Assembly: GCF_963678635.1 (NCBI RefSeq)
Contig: NC_087071.1
Location: 6,401,624 to 6,465,623 of the forward strand
From: Symsagittifera roscoffensis
Lineage: Eukaryota; Xenacoelomorpha; Acoela; Convolutidae
Direction of reading: 5' to 3'
Length of the DNA: 64,000 bases
Shown in pieces: positions 12,889 to 25,257 of this stretch. Made by a program: the position numbers and the translations under genes. Under the pieces are notes generated by a model that saw only the letters and a list, made by a program, of their open reading frames with translations, was not told where the DNA came from and did no database searches. The first letter of the stretch is position 1. Every line of letters begins with the position of its first letter.

Positions 12889-13745
12889 AACTTCTTATCA
12901 TACAATTTCCAAATATGAGAAACTTCTTGTCATACAATTTCATATATTTCCATAAGTACAGAAAATTGTAAGAATTCTCAATGATAAACATTTTTCCATA
13001 TATGAAAATTGTATGATAGGTGTTTTTCCATAAAACAAAAAAAAATTTGGTTTTTTATTTCTAAATTTAATTTTTGAAAAAATTTTTGGGCTGGGTTTGT
13101 AACCGAACACAAGTGTCAAAGACCTTGGCTTACTCAAACATCAAAATTTGGACGGTCATGCATTTACAATGTATAGAAAACGACCTGAATAGTCTTATAT
13201 TTCACAAATGATATAACGAAAGTAACAAATTTTAAAAAGTTGACAAAATTTTTCAACGATGATTAATTTAAATAAACATGCAAAGAAAGAGAATTTTCAG
13301 CGTTTCTGAAAAAAATTATAATGCAAAAAGGAACGCAAATCCAACATTAGTGTATCCAGGACTACGTTATGCACACAAAAAATTAAGTTTTGCATGCAAA
13401 AATATATTTTTGGAAATTGATTTTTTTTGCGTACAAAAATCGATATGTGGTTGAAAAAAAAAACAAAGAAATTTTTCGGACAATTTCAAAATTACTTGGA
13501 AATTTTTGTTTGTGTCGCCTTCGAAAAAAAAGCTAGTCATACAATTTCCATATATGAGAATTGAATGATAAGTATTTTTTTGAAAAAATGAAAACCTCGG
13601 ACTTTTATCACTAGTTTGTTTTATTAGAACCAACCAGCCGCCGAACTTAGTTTATAACTTTTTTCAAACATTTTTGAAATTGTATGAAAATTATATGGCA
13701 AGAATTTTCCACACACTTGATGTATGGAATTGTATGATGGGTTTC
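12889..13745. repeat. Dispersed short palindromic repeats
   Basis: Variants of CTTGTCATACAATTCCAT and its complement recur in both orientations at about 12893-12947, 12990-13021, 13535-13572 and 13678-13738. They often flank CATATATG and form near-palindromes. The same motif occurs in both arms of the inverted-repeat element (about 3911 and 6944, and about 4482 and 6371). This suggests fragments of one family of short hairpin elements. Confidence 0.65.
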
Positions 13746-13754
13746 TAGTACCCA

Positions 13755-14545
13755 GGACGAGGTGCTCGACTTATGTTCAACTTTAGCGAGTAAAAGTCTG
13801 TATGTTTCGACCGTCTCGGCCAAATTTTTTCGGTTTTTTTTTCTGCCCAGTTCAGACATATCGAACTTTTGGCTCGACTGTCTCGATATATTTATTTTTT
13901 AAATAGGACTGTCTCGACCGACCTATTAAAAACAATCGGCTTTTATTCGACCACGCATAGATATGTTTTGTCTTTCTCGACCAAAAGTGGGCATGCTTTG
14001 ACTGTCTTGACTTGTTCTCAGTAAAAACACATCTGGTTTAGTTTTTTTATTTCAAAATTTGGACCTGAAAAACTGAATTTGTGATTAAGTGTCTTATAGG
14101 TTTCAATATCAATCAAAAAACTCACATAGTGAGAAAAATTCTGTAGCGCTTCCATAAAATTTTTTGTCAATGTTTTCCTGATACAGTTGATTTGAGGAAA
14201 CAGTAACAAAAATGTCAAAAGAATCTACTCCACCTTTATTTCAACTAGGCTCGAAGAATGTTCTAACTGTGCTCAACTTATGTTTTGGTTGTTTTTGAAC
14301 TATGTTTCGTCTCTGATCGACCTAAGTTTCGACCGTGCGTGATCGACTTACTCTTTGACTGTGTTCGAAGTATGTTTGGACCTTTTCGACCGTAAATGGG
14401 TATGTTTCGACTGTGCTTGACTAATTTTTTGACTGTGTTTGACCTAAATTTCGACTTGGCTCGACCTATGGTTCGGCTTTTTCGAATAAAATGGGTTTGT
14501 TCTGACTGTGCTCGACATGTTTTAACTTTCTCGACTTTCTCGACT
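13755..14545. repeat. Degenerate TCGAC-rich minisatellite
   Basis: A diverged unit of roughly 20-30 bp resembling TTCGACTGTGCTCGACCTA recurs many times at 13755-14010 and again at 14230-14545, separated by about 220 bp of AT-rich sequence. The period is irregular. The 123-codon minus-strand frame at 14278-14649 is explained by the repeat and is not a gene. Confidence 0.7.
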
Positions 14546-14549
14546 CTCA

Positions 14550-17500
14550 AACACCATGAAGAATAAATTGACAAAAACTCAGAATGTACGCTTTTCGGTT
14601 GATTTTTTTGTGATGATGCTGGATTGAAAAAAAAAATTAAGAGCCTCAAAATTGCAAAGTTCTTTCATCGAAGACTAATTTTCTTAAGTTGAATCTTCCG
14701 ATTTTGTTTCGGTTTTTTTTTCAAATCTGGGATGAAACTGCTGATATGAAAACTGTTATTAAAAAATTTTCGGTAAAATTTGTTTTTCTTGCCGTTGGAA
14801 GTCTTAGAACTTCAAAAGATAAAGGGATCCCTCTGACACGTCTTGTTTTACAGTATGCAAACATCCTCGATTGATAGTTGAGGGTTTCATTTTCTGACGG
14901 AGGTTTTTTCTGAGCAGATTTATATCGACACGGGTAACCATGAGCTTCTTGAGCAGACTTTTTTATGGGTCGAGTAGGAAAATAGTGAAAAAAAAGTGTT
15001 TGAAATTGATATTTTTAGGCACTAATGGGCTGTTTAGGTTAGAAAATTCTGCAAGTTTCAGTGGTCAACAATTTGAAATTGACGTTGCCATTATTGAGCT
15101 TTTAAGTCAGGGCATCATGTTAACGAGATGATCCACTAAAAGTAGATGTAGAAGGCTACTTTAGGGCTATTCACATTCGATTTTAACGACACTGCAAAGT
15201 GGTTCCTTGGTTAATGAAATCAGTGGGGCAACCGAGATTTACTACAATCAACAGTCCCCAAAGTGTTATGATGTTGTCAAGTATGCTCTATCGTACTACG
15301 CTGCGTGCTCCCTTTATCTCACAGCTCTTGAGGCTGTATCGTTTTTACTTGTTGTTGCCCGATTTTCTAATTTCAAAAAAAAATCAATAAATACAAATTC
15401 AGCTACAGAGGTCTCCAAAGTTGCCAGATTTTAATCTAGTTATCAAACCAAAACGAAAGGTTCCGCGATTCATCAACGCAACTGTTAAACTGCAAATCGA
15501 TCTACCGCGAATTCAATTGATTGATTCTCCCCTAGAATCCCAATTGTCCATTTCCACTGAGTAATTCTACATATTTTTTAACTTTCTCTACAGTTCTTCA
15601 TTGCATTGAGTTACCTAAACTGTTCTCTAACTGATGGGAAACAATTGTTCCTCACTCTCTGATAACTATTATCTAACTAGAGTGATTAATTTAACTACAG
15701 TCATAGTAATTGTTCTGATTAAGGTCAGGCTAATTGTTCGATTGATATCCCTTATTTTGTTTTTCTTTTAGGTTATAGTTATAGTAACAGTTCTGATCGT
15801 CCATACATTCCTGACGTTTATTTGGTACGTTTAATTGGAGTGAGTACCTTGTCTATTAGGGGTTCTATTGCACCAAACAGCCACAAAAAGCATATCTGGT
15901 GTTGAGTAAATATGACGTCCTTCCGTTTCAATTAGGTGACTTAATTCCCATGCTGTACTCCTACCGCTGTCATAGAACAAATATTCCCTCGCTAAATACT
16001 TTGCGTAAAACGCCTGTGACAGTAATTCCAACGCCAGTGATGCAAGGTCCAATGACAGGTGTTTTTCCAAAAAGCTTTTAACTTCCGGTACGATATTCGA
16101 GTTTGTTGTTTCAAACTAGAAGTCATGATGTCTGTTGTGTAATATTACCTATCGTACCCCAAAACAATGCCTTCATGTGTCCATTAGCGACCGCAAATTG
16201 ACTTCCGGAAACTGGGATGGGGACTACTTACTTTAAAAAGGCAACATTGCAAGTAGGGTTAAGGTGGGGTCTGTGGTTGTAAACTTGAAACTTCCTCAAC
16301 TAGGTCTATAACATACTTAGTTTTGACGTTATTGCCACATCTAGCTATCGAATTTTTTAAGGCAACTTAGTGCCTTTTAAGTACCAGTTACCATTACCAC
16401 CTGGGACAGATTCTGAGGAGTCCCGGTTTTTGCATGACCGGGACAAATCATCTGTAGCATGTCTCATGCGAACTTCGTGAAATTAGCCTCATTAAATTCT
16501 TTTTTTGTTCGGGGTGGTTTTGTAACAGAGTCTTTAAAAATTATTTTCAGATCAATGACATGCTTTCAAAGTTCTACCTTGAGAGCAGCTTTTAGCTGGC
16601 ATGTATCATGGTTAATAATCGAAACCTTTTAAAACAAAAGTAGAGAGAAAATTTTATGTACCAATTCACTAAGAGATCCGAAATTTTTTTATAGGACATC
16701 TTCACACAGTTCACTCATTGTGAGAACTTTGGGAAGGCATTGAAATTTTTATCAGGACACCAGTTGAAAAACGCCTTGTTGAGGTGAAAAAAAAAAATTT
16801 GAAATTTTGGCATATTTCAAAAGTTTCTCTAGATTGGAACTGGATCGTTACTAAGGACTATGATCAGGATTATGTGTTCAAGGAGGACCTTAATGGACCT
16901 GTCCGTTGAGTCTATGCCAATCAGCTAGAGAGGCACAGTCAAACCCTCAGAGCAAGAAGAGATTTAGCTTTGGAGTTTCAGTGCCCAAAACACGATTGAA
17001 TGAAGGGTGAAATATAACTAAAAAAAGTTTTTTTTTCAAAAATTGATTAGCTCCTTTTTTGTTTCAAAAGAACGTTAAAAATTGCTTTTTTTAGGAGAGT
17101 CTTGTTAAAAAATCAAGTGAATGCAGTACGAGAGACAGTCGGACGATTGAGCTAATATATACATGCGCTACCCGACGTGGAAGGCCAGGATAGGAATAGT
17201 ATTTTTATGAATCACGTGGAAAAGGGGTAGTTCCTTGACACACTCGGAGTAGTTTTGAACCCGCCAACTCTAAAAAAGGGGGGAGACATGGACGTTATTC
17301 TCCATAAAATGAAAAAACTCAAGCCTGATGCCTGGAGATAATATTTTCAATAAATATAGCACTTTCAACTACTGTATTGAACTGCAAATTTCAACCTAAC
17401 TTAACATTTGTTCCGGATTATGCGTGGTTCATTTCTCGGTTTGTAGTTTTTTTATTGATGCTACCGACACGATTCGACAAGAAGCCATGTTTCACTTCAA

Positions 17501-17693
17501 ACTTTGTCAAAAATTTGACGAAAAAATTAGGCAAAATCTTTACAAAGACTTTTCAAAACTTATCGAGAACTTGACTGCATCAACCAAGAAAAAGGAAGAA
17601 AGTAGTTAATTTATTTTCCAATTATTCGAAATTTCCAGATTCCAACTTTTATCAATCGAAACAAAACATTTGTCAACCAAGACCAGGAAAAAA
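14550..17693. other. Region with no confident gene; possible decayed coding traces
   Basis: No gene can be supported. Short open frames are scattered on both strands. The most protein-like are a minus-strand frame at 15831-16070 and a plus-strand frame at 15207-15434. Neither has a start context, a partner exon or a motif I recognise. Interrupted protein-like translation also occurs near 16830-17000 and 17190-17340. This is probably remains of old insertions. Confidence 0.35.
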
Positions 17694-18113
17694 ATGACGA
17701 GCCAAAATTACCCTTATTTTTATCAGGAGAAAGCTAATATTTTAGTTTTTTTTTACTGTGTAACTCGGTTAAAAAATGATAAAAAGGAGGGAAAATATCT
17801 GATAGTAATCCAGCAACGGGATTTGGGTCTCAAAAAGTCTGGACTGGTGGAGCTTGTGAGAAACAGTGAACCGAGATATCTTGAACACGTACTTATACCT
17901 TATGGACTTGTTCATTCCTTTTCAGCTATTTTTGACGCAATAAAAAATCAAGTTTTTTTTTTGGAAAAACGATTTTTTAATGACAATTTCTGCCCCCAAA
18001 ATGATTTCATCGTTACAGTAATACGAAGTTCAAATGTGCAGAAGTTCAACCAGAAATTTCTTGCTTTTGTTGATAACTTTCAACAGCTGCTTGATTTAAA
18101 TCAGGTCATTTAG
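17694..18113 (+). CDS. Orphan ORF, 139 residues
   Basis: The ATG at 17694 has an A at -3 and opens a 139-codon frame ending in TAG. The frame extends a few codons upstream without another ATG. The product has ordinary composition with alternating hydrophobic and charged residues, including VELVRNSEPRYLEHVLIPYG near residue 60 and a C-terminal amphipathic stretch. This looks more like a folded protein than a random AT-rich translation. I do not recognise a family. Upstream, 17424-17609 is another open frame that could be an earlier exon or a separate fragment. The Ty3-type element starts 427 bp downstream. It could be a piece of an old element. Confidence 0.35.
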   Translation: MTSQNYPYFYQEKANILVFFYCVTRLKNDKKEGKYLIVIQQRDLGLKKSGLVELVRNSEPRYLEHVLIPYGLVHSFSAIFDAIKNQVFFLEKRFFNDNFCPQNDFIVTVIRSSNVQKFNQKFLAFVDNFQQLLDLNQVI

Positions 18114-18413
18114 ACATTCCCAAAGTTTTTACTCAAAACAATGTGATTCTTAGTTTGGATATATTGAATTCTTTTAATGGGCCTGTTAGAATTTGATGCA
18201 ATAACTCAAAGTTTAGCACAGTGAATCTTCAACAACTAAAAAAACTATGTGAAGAATGACGCAACCATGAGAAAATATTCCTATCAGCAACCCAATTTGA
18301 TACAACGACCGCGCATATGATGCACTGTTTCAAAAATGGCGCGAGAAATTTCAAAAAAATTTATATAATTTTTGATACTTCTTGGTGTTAACTTTAAACT
18401 ATTGCTATTGAAC

Positions 18414-18539
18414 AATCTTTGTAGTACCCCTGTTATCCCAACTTGGGCCTAATTCCAAACCATTGTTTGCAGTACTCCTGTTATCTTTGCAGTACTCCTG
18501 TTATCCTAATTATTTGGGCTCAAATCAAACCTTTGTTTG
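18414..18539. repeat. Degenerate tandem repeat at the insertion site (left part)
   Basis: Copies of a 20-base unit close to TTTGCAGTACYCCTGTTATC occur around 18417, 18470 and 18486. The array resumes right of the LTR element at 30617 (about 30619-30760), so the retrotransposon inserted into it. Confidence 0.7.
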
Positions 18540-19868
18540 TGTAGAATTGGTAATTCTAGCAAATTTTCGACTTAGCGTATTTTCTGCTTGGGTATCGGTA
18601 CCTTGGTTTAAGTTTAGGTATTTCATTTCTCGTTATGAGGTCTAAATAGCTTAATCGGATGGCTGTTAGCTAAGAGTAAACAAAGTAGAAAGATTGAAAA
18701 GTGGACTTTAAGCTAAATAAAGTAGTTGAAAAAAAAATCGAAGAAAAATGCACTTTTACCCGGACATTTCCCCCTCTAACTCTGGCTGGGATTAAGAAAA
18801 TGGAAAACGGTTTATACCTGTAGGTAGCTAATTGCTATGGGATTGTACGTGCACGGAATTATGTGCCTAGGGTAAATTGGGTCATGGGGGTACTACCGAG
18901 TATAAAAGCAAAACTTATCCCCGACCGTGTATTTTATTCTAACATGATAGGGAAAATATTAGTAAATTTGGTTCGAAATCGGGTTATGATTAGTTTATTG
19001 GGATCGTACGACTTTGTTGCTTGGGTCAAGATTTGACACCGAAGTCAGTTGGTATTTAAGTAAGTAGCCTACGGGTCGGATTTAACTGATAAGAATCAGA
19101 CGACTTCGGGTACTTACCCGATTTACGATACCGACCGCAAGGGGATGTATTTACGAAACGTGAACAAGTCGATAAAAACCCCGGACTTGGAACCCGTCAG
19201 CTTTGACAGAGGGAGTAGGTAAAAGGGAAAACAATAGGGGGCAGTTGCGCTTAAGGGGATGACAACACCGATATGAAGTGGTGTGACTTTAAGAAAAACG
19301 GAGCGCCAATAAAGATAAGAAGTGGAGGTTCGAGAGCGGATTTTGAATAGAGAACGAGTTAACGAACGTAAGATTCAGTAGGTCCCAGTTGTGGTCGCTA
19401 TCTGAACTCATCAGTAAATTGTTTCGCAGCGAGTGAAGTCAGAACGCAAGTCGAAGTGCCTTGTGGAATATTAGTTAGAGTAGAAGCTAGCAAAAGTCAG
19501 AGAGCTTAGTCGACGCGTGTACTGACCGAGTACGCAGAAGAAATTGTTAGAGTGTACAGATCGCAAACCATTCTGTTGTATATTAATAAATTATACTCTG
19601 GCCGAACTAGTAGGCCCTTTGTATTCGGACTTACATATATTGAATTCATTTGCAAAAAAAAAGGAATTCGTTGTACGCGACTTCAAGCGAGATATAGCGA
19701 GCAAGAAATTCACTGACCAAGGGGAGCAATAGAATACAGTAGAGGACAAGTCACCACTAACATAACTCTTTCGGGATTGTCGTTAATACCGAGCCTTAGT
19801 GCCCCCTGCTTTAGCACGGTAAAAGGGATAGCTTCGCAAGACCGTGTGTGGAAATACTAAAGACGACA
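18540..19868 (+). repeat. 5' LTR of the env-bearing Ty3-type element
   Basis: This 1329-bp direct repeat is nearly identical to 29287-30616. It starts TGTAGAATTGG and ends GACGACA. A TATA box (TATAAAAG) at 18901-18908 is the likely promoter, and AATAAA at 19585-19590 is the likely poly(A) signal. I counted roughly 55 differences from the 3' LTR, mostly substitutions. Confidence 0.93.
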
Positions 19869-19869
19869 T

Positions 19870-19887
19870 TGGCGCTCCTTGGTGGGC
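19870..19887 (+). promoter_or_regulatory. Primer-binding site
   Basis: TGGCGCTCCTTGGTGGGC begins one base after the LTR end. It starts TGG, as expected for the complement of a tRNA CCA end. The second Ty3-type element in this window has the same 18-mer with one change. I could not match it to a particular tRNA from memory. Confidence 0.8.
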
Positions 19888-19942
19888 TTTGTCCTAGACT
19901 GAAGTTGCAAACGAACGAACAACCATCCCGTGAGCAAACACG

Positions 19943-21053
19943 ATGATGAACGACGACGATAGAGCTGCATTGCCAGAGGCTGCTGTGGCGGCAGCGAATG
20001 CTTTGGACAGGCAGCAAGGAGTCTTTGGCTTTGGCACCATTCGCCCCGATCGGTTTCCCTCCAGTAGCTATCAGAACTGGGCGACTGGAGGAAGCATTTC
20101 ACCCGAGTTGCGGATGCTAACAGATGGGAAGATGAACAGGCTCGGATGGTGTTGCCTACGTGTCTGAAAGGATGGGCTCTGGATGAATTTACCAGCATGC
20201 CAGCCCACTTCAGAGAGGAGGAAGACGGTTTCCCGGCGCCAACGGTTTCCCACTTGCACGGATGCTGGCCGAACTAGACCAGCGTATGATGCCCTTCCAA
20301 ACTCAAGCAGCGGCTAGGGCGGAGTTCAAAAGTCTGATGAAAGGAGACAAGGAGGGCTTGAGTGAATTCTCTCGGCGAATCCGATCACTTGGAGATGTTG
20401 CTAATGGAAATTTGGGAGCTCAAGCTCGAGACGATATGAACCGAGAACAGTTCATAGCCGGGTTATTCGACGTGGACCTTCAAGACCTACTTCTGCGAGA
20501 AGATCTAGGAAGCCTAGCGCAAGCAGTTGCCCGCGCCCAAGCCTTGGATCTTGTGAATAAAACGTCCAAGGCCCGGAACCGGAGAAAGATGCACCTTGCG
20601 AGGGTTGGCGAAAATGTCCCAGAGCCGGGTGCTGAGGCTGGTCGGAGTGTAGGCGGACAGATCCCTCGAAACCAACCCGTGGGAGCTAGTCAGGGACGTC
20701 AGCAGGCGAGCAATGACCCCCGCATCGCCCAACTGGTGAGTGTCCAGAATGATCTGTTAGCTCAGATGCAGAACATGACGGCCATGATGGGTAGGTTTGT
20801 TAATTCTATCATCCCATTCTCCCACCCGGAAAAAAAACCGCGGTCGGAACCTTCCCAACGACCCCGACAACTATACGAACCCCAACCCGGCGAGAGAAGA
20901 TCGAACTTACCTCCTGGCCTTGGAGGTCGTTACGGAATGAAAAACCAGATACCCCGTGGGAACTGTTTTGGCTGCGGCCAGCCGGGTCATTTTACGAAGG
21001 AGTGCCCCCAGAGGAATTTGCATCATTTAAACTACCAAGGGCCGGGGCATTGA
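19943..21053 (+). pseudogene. gag of the env-bearing Ty3-type element, frameshifted
   Basis: Gag forms the particle shell and binds RNA. The first segment starts at the ATG at 19943 and runs to 20167 in one frame; the main part is 20262-21053 in another. Protein-like translation between them shows that insertions or deletions broke the frame around 20090-20260. The 263-codon main part holds a helical capsid-like region (DLQDLLLREDLGSLAQAVARA), a basic Arg/Pro-rich linker, and a C-terminal zinc knuckle CFGCGQPGHFTKEC of type CX2CX4HX4C. The first ATG lies 56 bp after the PBS, so the leader is short, unlike that of the second element. Confidence 0.8.
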
Positions 21054-21135
21054 ATATGCATCAGGGAGGTTTTGTCCCGGCCGAGATAAAGAATCAACAG
21101 CGAGTAAATCATCCATCCCCACTTCCAACCCCTCT

Positions 21136-21825
21136 ATGTACCGCTTGGTCCCCATGACGAGCCCTCTGGTGCAAATGAGAGGCGAAGGCTTTCGAGGAAC
21201 AGAGCAGGTTCAGACTTTATTCCACCAAACGACCCCCAGTCGACTGGAAGAACCTAAACAACTCACGAGTATCCAGTGTCAGACAGAGAGTTCCTTGGAA
21301 TTCGTGAGTGTTTGCCACGTGCCGGAAGCACCATTCGGGCTAATAGCGGAAGCGATTTTGAGCGGGCTACCGGTTAAAGCACTAGTGGATACGGGAGCTA
21401 CGATCAACCTAATACGAAGCGAGGTGTACCATAACTTGACTACAGCCCCACCGTTACGGCCCTACAAAGGGACACTAGAAACAGCCGATGGAAGGCAAGT
21501 GGGAGTCGAGGGATGGGTGACGGCTAACTTGGAGCTAGGGTCAATCGGCGATGAGGTCGAAGCCCTGGTGGTGCCTGAGCTGAAAGCGGAAATGATCATA
21601 GGACTTCGGTCTTTAAAGGAGCATGAATGGACGGGACGGAAAGAGGGATCTATAGTTCCCCTGCAATATGAAATATTGAAGGTGACCTCATACCCTAAAC
21701 ACCCGACAGAGGACGATAATTACTGGGACGTAAACTCGTCGCGCAGTACCCTCTTAACCGAACCACACACTCCTCTTGGTGGGTCAAACGTTGAGTCATC
21801 ATATGGAATGGGGGATGTTGTATAA
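21136..21825 (+). pseudogene. Retroelement aspartic protease segment
   Basis: A 229-codon frame with the catalytic motif ALVDTGATINLI near residue 85 and a downstream MIIGLRSL that matches the ILG flap-end motif of retropepsins. The enzyme cleaves the polyprotein and is active as a dimer. The frame is continuous here, but it has lost its connection to gag (change of frame and a stop) and to the reverse transcriptase, separated by a stop at 21823. The GTA/ATG-like starts in this stretch are probably not used; expression would have been as a polyprotein. Confidence 0.8.
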
Positions 21826-21855
21826 GGTTGGCCCCCCGTCAGTCAGGAGCACGAG

Positions 21856-23582
21856 GTGCAGGGAATGCAAGAGGAAGGGTCGATGGACTTTCAAGTACAG
21901 GCTAAACGACATCTAGATGAAGATATAGAGAAGATTCTAGAACTAGCTGCTCCCGAGGTGACAAGAACGGAGAGGAACCGGCTGAAACAGTTGATCAGTA
22001 CTTATAGAGATGTGTTCGCTTTGACAAATGCCGAACTTGGCCAAACTAAATTGGCCAAGTTAAGAGCATGCTGGAGAAAGGGATGATCCAACCTTCAAAA
22101 AGCCCTTATAGTGCACCAATTGTCTTGCAAATGAAGAAAGACGGGAGTTGGCGGTTCTGTGTGGATTATCGGAAGCTGAATGATGTAACGGTCAAGGACG
22201 CATTTCCGATTCCGAAGATATATCAAACGTTCGATGCTCTTAACGGGCAGAAGTACTTCTCTTCCCTCCACCTGGCGAGTGGGTATTGGCAAGTGCCTGT
22301 AGCCGAGGAAGACCGACACAAGACAGCCTTTGTGACACCGGATGGATGAATCTATGAGTACGTTATGATGCCCTTTGGGCTGTCCAATGCTCCGGGAACG
22401 TTCCAGCGCCTCATGAATTAATTGTTTCGGGACCACCTGTGGAAGTGGGCCCTAGTATTCCTCGATGATGTGCTGGTGTATTGCAAGTGCGAAGACGACC
22501 ATTTTGCGCACCTGAAGGCTACCTTCCAGATACTGAGGGAGGCAAATTTGAAACTGAAGCCGAAGAAATGCAGGTTGGTACAAAAGAAGGTGACTTATTT
22601 GAGCCACATAATTGGAAATGAAGGTATCCAAGTGGATCCCAATAAAACTGAAGTGGCTGAGAACTGGTCAGTGCCCAAAACAGTTAAGGGGGTGAGGTCT
22701 TTCCTCGGATTCTTCAATTAATACCGTCGATTTGTGAAGGACTTTGCCGGGATTGCGAGTCCCCTGTCCTCTTAGACGAAAAAGAAGGTGCCCTTTATCT
22801 GGAACGACGAATGTCAGACAGCCTTCGATAGACTACGGAAAGAGCTTATTACGGCCCCAGTTCTGGAATTTCCTGACTACACGGGCACCTTTATATTGGA
22901 CACGGATGCGAGCAATACCAGCTTGGGCGCTGTACTCTCGAACGTCATCAACGGGGAGGAGAGACCACTTGTGTACGTTAGCAGGGTACTATCAAAAACA
23001 GAGACGAATTACTCAACGACAAAACGAGAAGCCTTGGCTGTGGTGCAAGCGGTGAAATGGTTCAAACCCTACATCTGGGGGGTAAAATTTGTCCTTCGCA
23101 CCGACCACTCCAGCCTTCAATGGCTCTTTAGGCAGAAGGAACCCGATGGAATGACCTTCCGAATGCAACAGCAACTTCAAGAGGTTGACTTCAATGTAGT
23201 CCACAGAGCTGGGGCTAAACATGGAAACGCGGATGGTCTTTCCAGGATGCTAGAAGAAGGGCCCGACTGGATGCCAGGGGAGAAGGAGAAGGCATTCGGG
23301 TCTTGCCCAGAGCCCATGTCTCTCGAATTGGCCTTACAGAAAGCAATGCAGCATCAAGTCGAAATTGTTACAATGCTCAGCGAGACCCAGGAAGAGGACG
23401 AGGAAGAAACTATTACCTGGGAACGGACGCCCTCTGAAATATCGACTCTGCAAAAAGAGGATGACGCGTTGTCTCAGGTGTTCTATTGGGCGGAGTTGGA
23501 AGGCGACGCGGGCGATATGCCATCTCTGGGGACAAACCTCGTTCCCAAACAGCAGGCGATACAGTACGGACCCGAGGCCTAG
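21856..23582 (+). pseudogene. Reverse transcriptase and RNase H, with stops and a deletion
   Basis: The N-terminal fragment (21856-22086) and the RT core (22068 onward) are in different frames. The piece normally linking the ELGQT-like motif to MLEKGMIQPS is missing around 22045-22065. The core reads KDGSWRFCVDYRKLN, then the active site FLDDVLVY near 22460. RNase H begins with FILDTDASNTSLG near 22890 and includes RTDHSSLQWL and a terminal HRAGAKHGNADGLSR. In-frame stops are TGA 22347-22349, TAA 22419-22421, TAA 22719-22721 and TAG 22773-22775. Otherwise the frame is conserved to 23582, so decay is mainly by point change. Confidence 0.88.
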
Positions 23583-24720
23583 CTTACTGGTCTAGATGGA
23601 ACGAACTAAGTATCCGAGGGGGGGGGGGGGTGCTCTATAAAAAATGGTTCCCAAGGGATGACTTATGTCCGGTATTGCAGACGATTGTTCCTGCAACCGG
23701 GAGGAAGGAGATCCTCAACCAGCTGCACTCCTCGCAGATTAGCGGCGGACACTTTGCAGTTGAGAAGACCATCGCTCGAATTCGTCAACAGTTCTGGTGG
23801 CCCACCATGAGGACAGACGTGGAGAAGAAGATACAATGGTGCCTCACTTGTGCTGCGCGGAGCACAGGAGAAAAAAAGAGGGTCGCTGGGCTTGTCCCGT
23901 TTAAAGTGGGGATCCGATTCAGCACATTGGCGGCGGACATCCTAGGGCCCGTGACGTTGGTAGCAAAGTCTTGTGCGAAGCACATCTTAGTGATGACGGA
24001 CTTGTTCACGAAGTATGCAATTGCCGTCCCACTTGTATCCACGGATTCGGCAGAGGTGGCCCGGGAGATAGTCGGAACTGGGTACTCAAGTTTGGGGCAC
24101 CGAACATCCTGCACACCGATCAAGGGAAGAACTTTGGGAGCAATCTCATCCTCGAAATGTGCCGACTACTGGGGATCGATAAATCCCGCACTTCCCCGTA
24201 CCACCCCCAAGGCAATGGACAGGTAGAACGTCATAATAGGGTAATTGCGGACGTCATTTCAAAGTACTGCGCGGACAACCCCCGGACATGGGATACAATA
24301 TTGCCCTACTTGAATTTCGTCTATAATAGTACCAACCACCGAACAACCGGTGCGACCCCTTTCAATCTAGTACATGGACAGGAATGCCAGTACCCAATCG
24401 ACCTGTTCTACCCAAAATTCCTACGACGAAGTTCCGACACAGGATGGGTTTGTAGAATGGCTCGACGAACAATTCCGAGACACCCATAGCAGCGCTCGAG
24501 AGCTACTGGGAACTAATCAGTGACGCCAGAAGGATCAATATCGGAAAAGAGTTCACGGAGAACCGTACGGGACGGGAGACAAAGTGTGGGTTTTGGCGAA
24601 AGAGAAGATAAAGTCGAAGAATTTCTTCTTACCATGGGATGGGCCCTATGTGGTCTTGGCCAAAGTCTCTGAAGTGAATTACAAGGTGGCCAAACCCTCC
24701 ACCCTGCAAAGGTCCGGTAT
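23486..24720 (+). pseudogene. Integrase, frameshifted
   Basis: Integrase inserts the DNA copy into the genome. The zinc-binding N-domain (LHSSQISGGH followed by CLTC) is at about 23725-23850 and the catalytic core follows. The frame changes near 24080, between the first Asp region (LAADILGPV) and TDQGKNFG, which carries the second Asp. The Glu lies in SPYHPQGNGQVERHN at about 24195. Another frame change near 24450-24490 precedes the C-terminal region (GDKVWVLAKEK, about 24568). A 13-base G run at 23618-23630 lies at the N-domain start and is itself a likely frameshift or sequencing hotspot. Confidence 0.85.
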
Positions 24721-25257
24721 TTGCATTTTAACATGTTGAAACCGTATGTAGAGGAGAACCCGCAATCCAACGAGGCTTCCCACCCTAAGCGTCCGACCCC
24801 TTCACGGTCGGTCAGATTCTTTGACGACCCTGGAATTAAAGACGACGAGTTGGAAATGGCTATTGGAGAGACCCACGAGTTAAGACCCTTGAGGTTACCT
24901 ACCCCACGACTACCTCCGAATGCCCGGTTGAACGACAAACCCCTAGAGAGCCCTAACCCAATAGAGGGTCCGAACCAAATCGAAGCCGAAGTAATGGAGA
25001 CTTACGGCGCAGCCGAACTGGAGACCAGAAGGGGAGACGACCATCCGAACGCGCCAGCGGACCAGGAACTTGCTCCACCAGAACCTAATGAGTCCTTGAA
25101 GTTGAGGGGAAAGCACAAGGCAGAGGGCGATGGCCGACCTAGACGTAGACGGCGAACTCCTGTTCGCTTTGGGATTGACGAGTTCGAGACAAACCCCAAC
25201 TCCAACCCCAATCAGACAAACACTATTAAAACTTTCTTTCCCCGTTATACCTATTAG
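24721..25257 (+). pseudogene. C-terminal tail of the polyprotein
   Basis: A 178-codon frame starting with HFNMLKPYVEENP, which corresponds to the (R)LKPY motif after the integrase C-terminal domain of Ty3-type elements. The rest is acidic and Pro-rich, then a basic cluster RPRRRRRTPVRFG. The first codon is TTG, so this is not an independent gene but the end of pol after a frame change. It stops 222 bp before the env-like frame. Confidence 0.7.

Noticed and set aside
14278-14649. 123-codon minus-strand ORF
   Set aside because: Explained by the TCGAC minisatellite.
15831-16070. 79-codon minus-strand frame with protein-like composition
   Set aside because: No start context, no partner exon, and no motif recognised; kept only as a note in the region entry.
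24513-24938. 141-codon minus-strand ORF over the integrase end
   Set aside because: Shadow of the plus-strand integrase and polyprotein tail.
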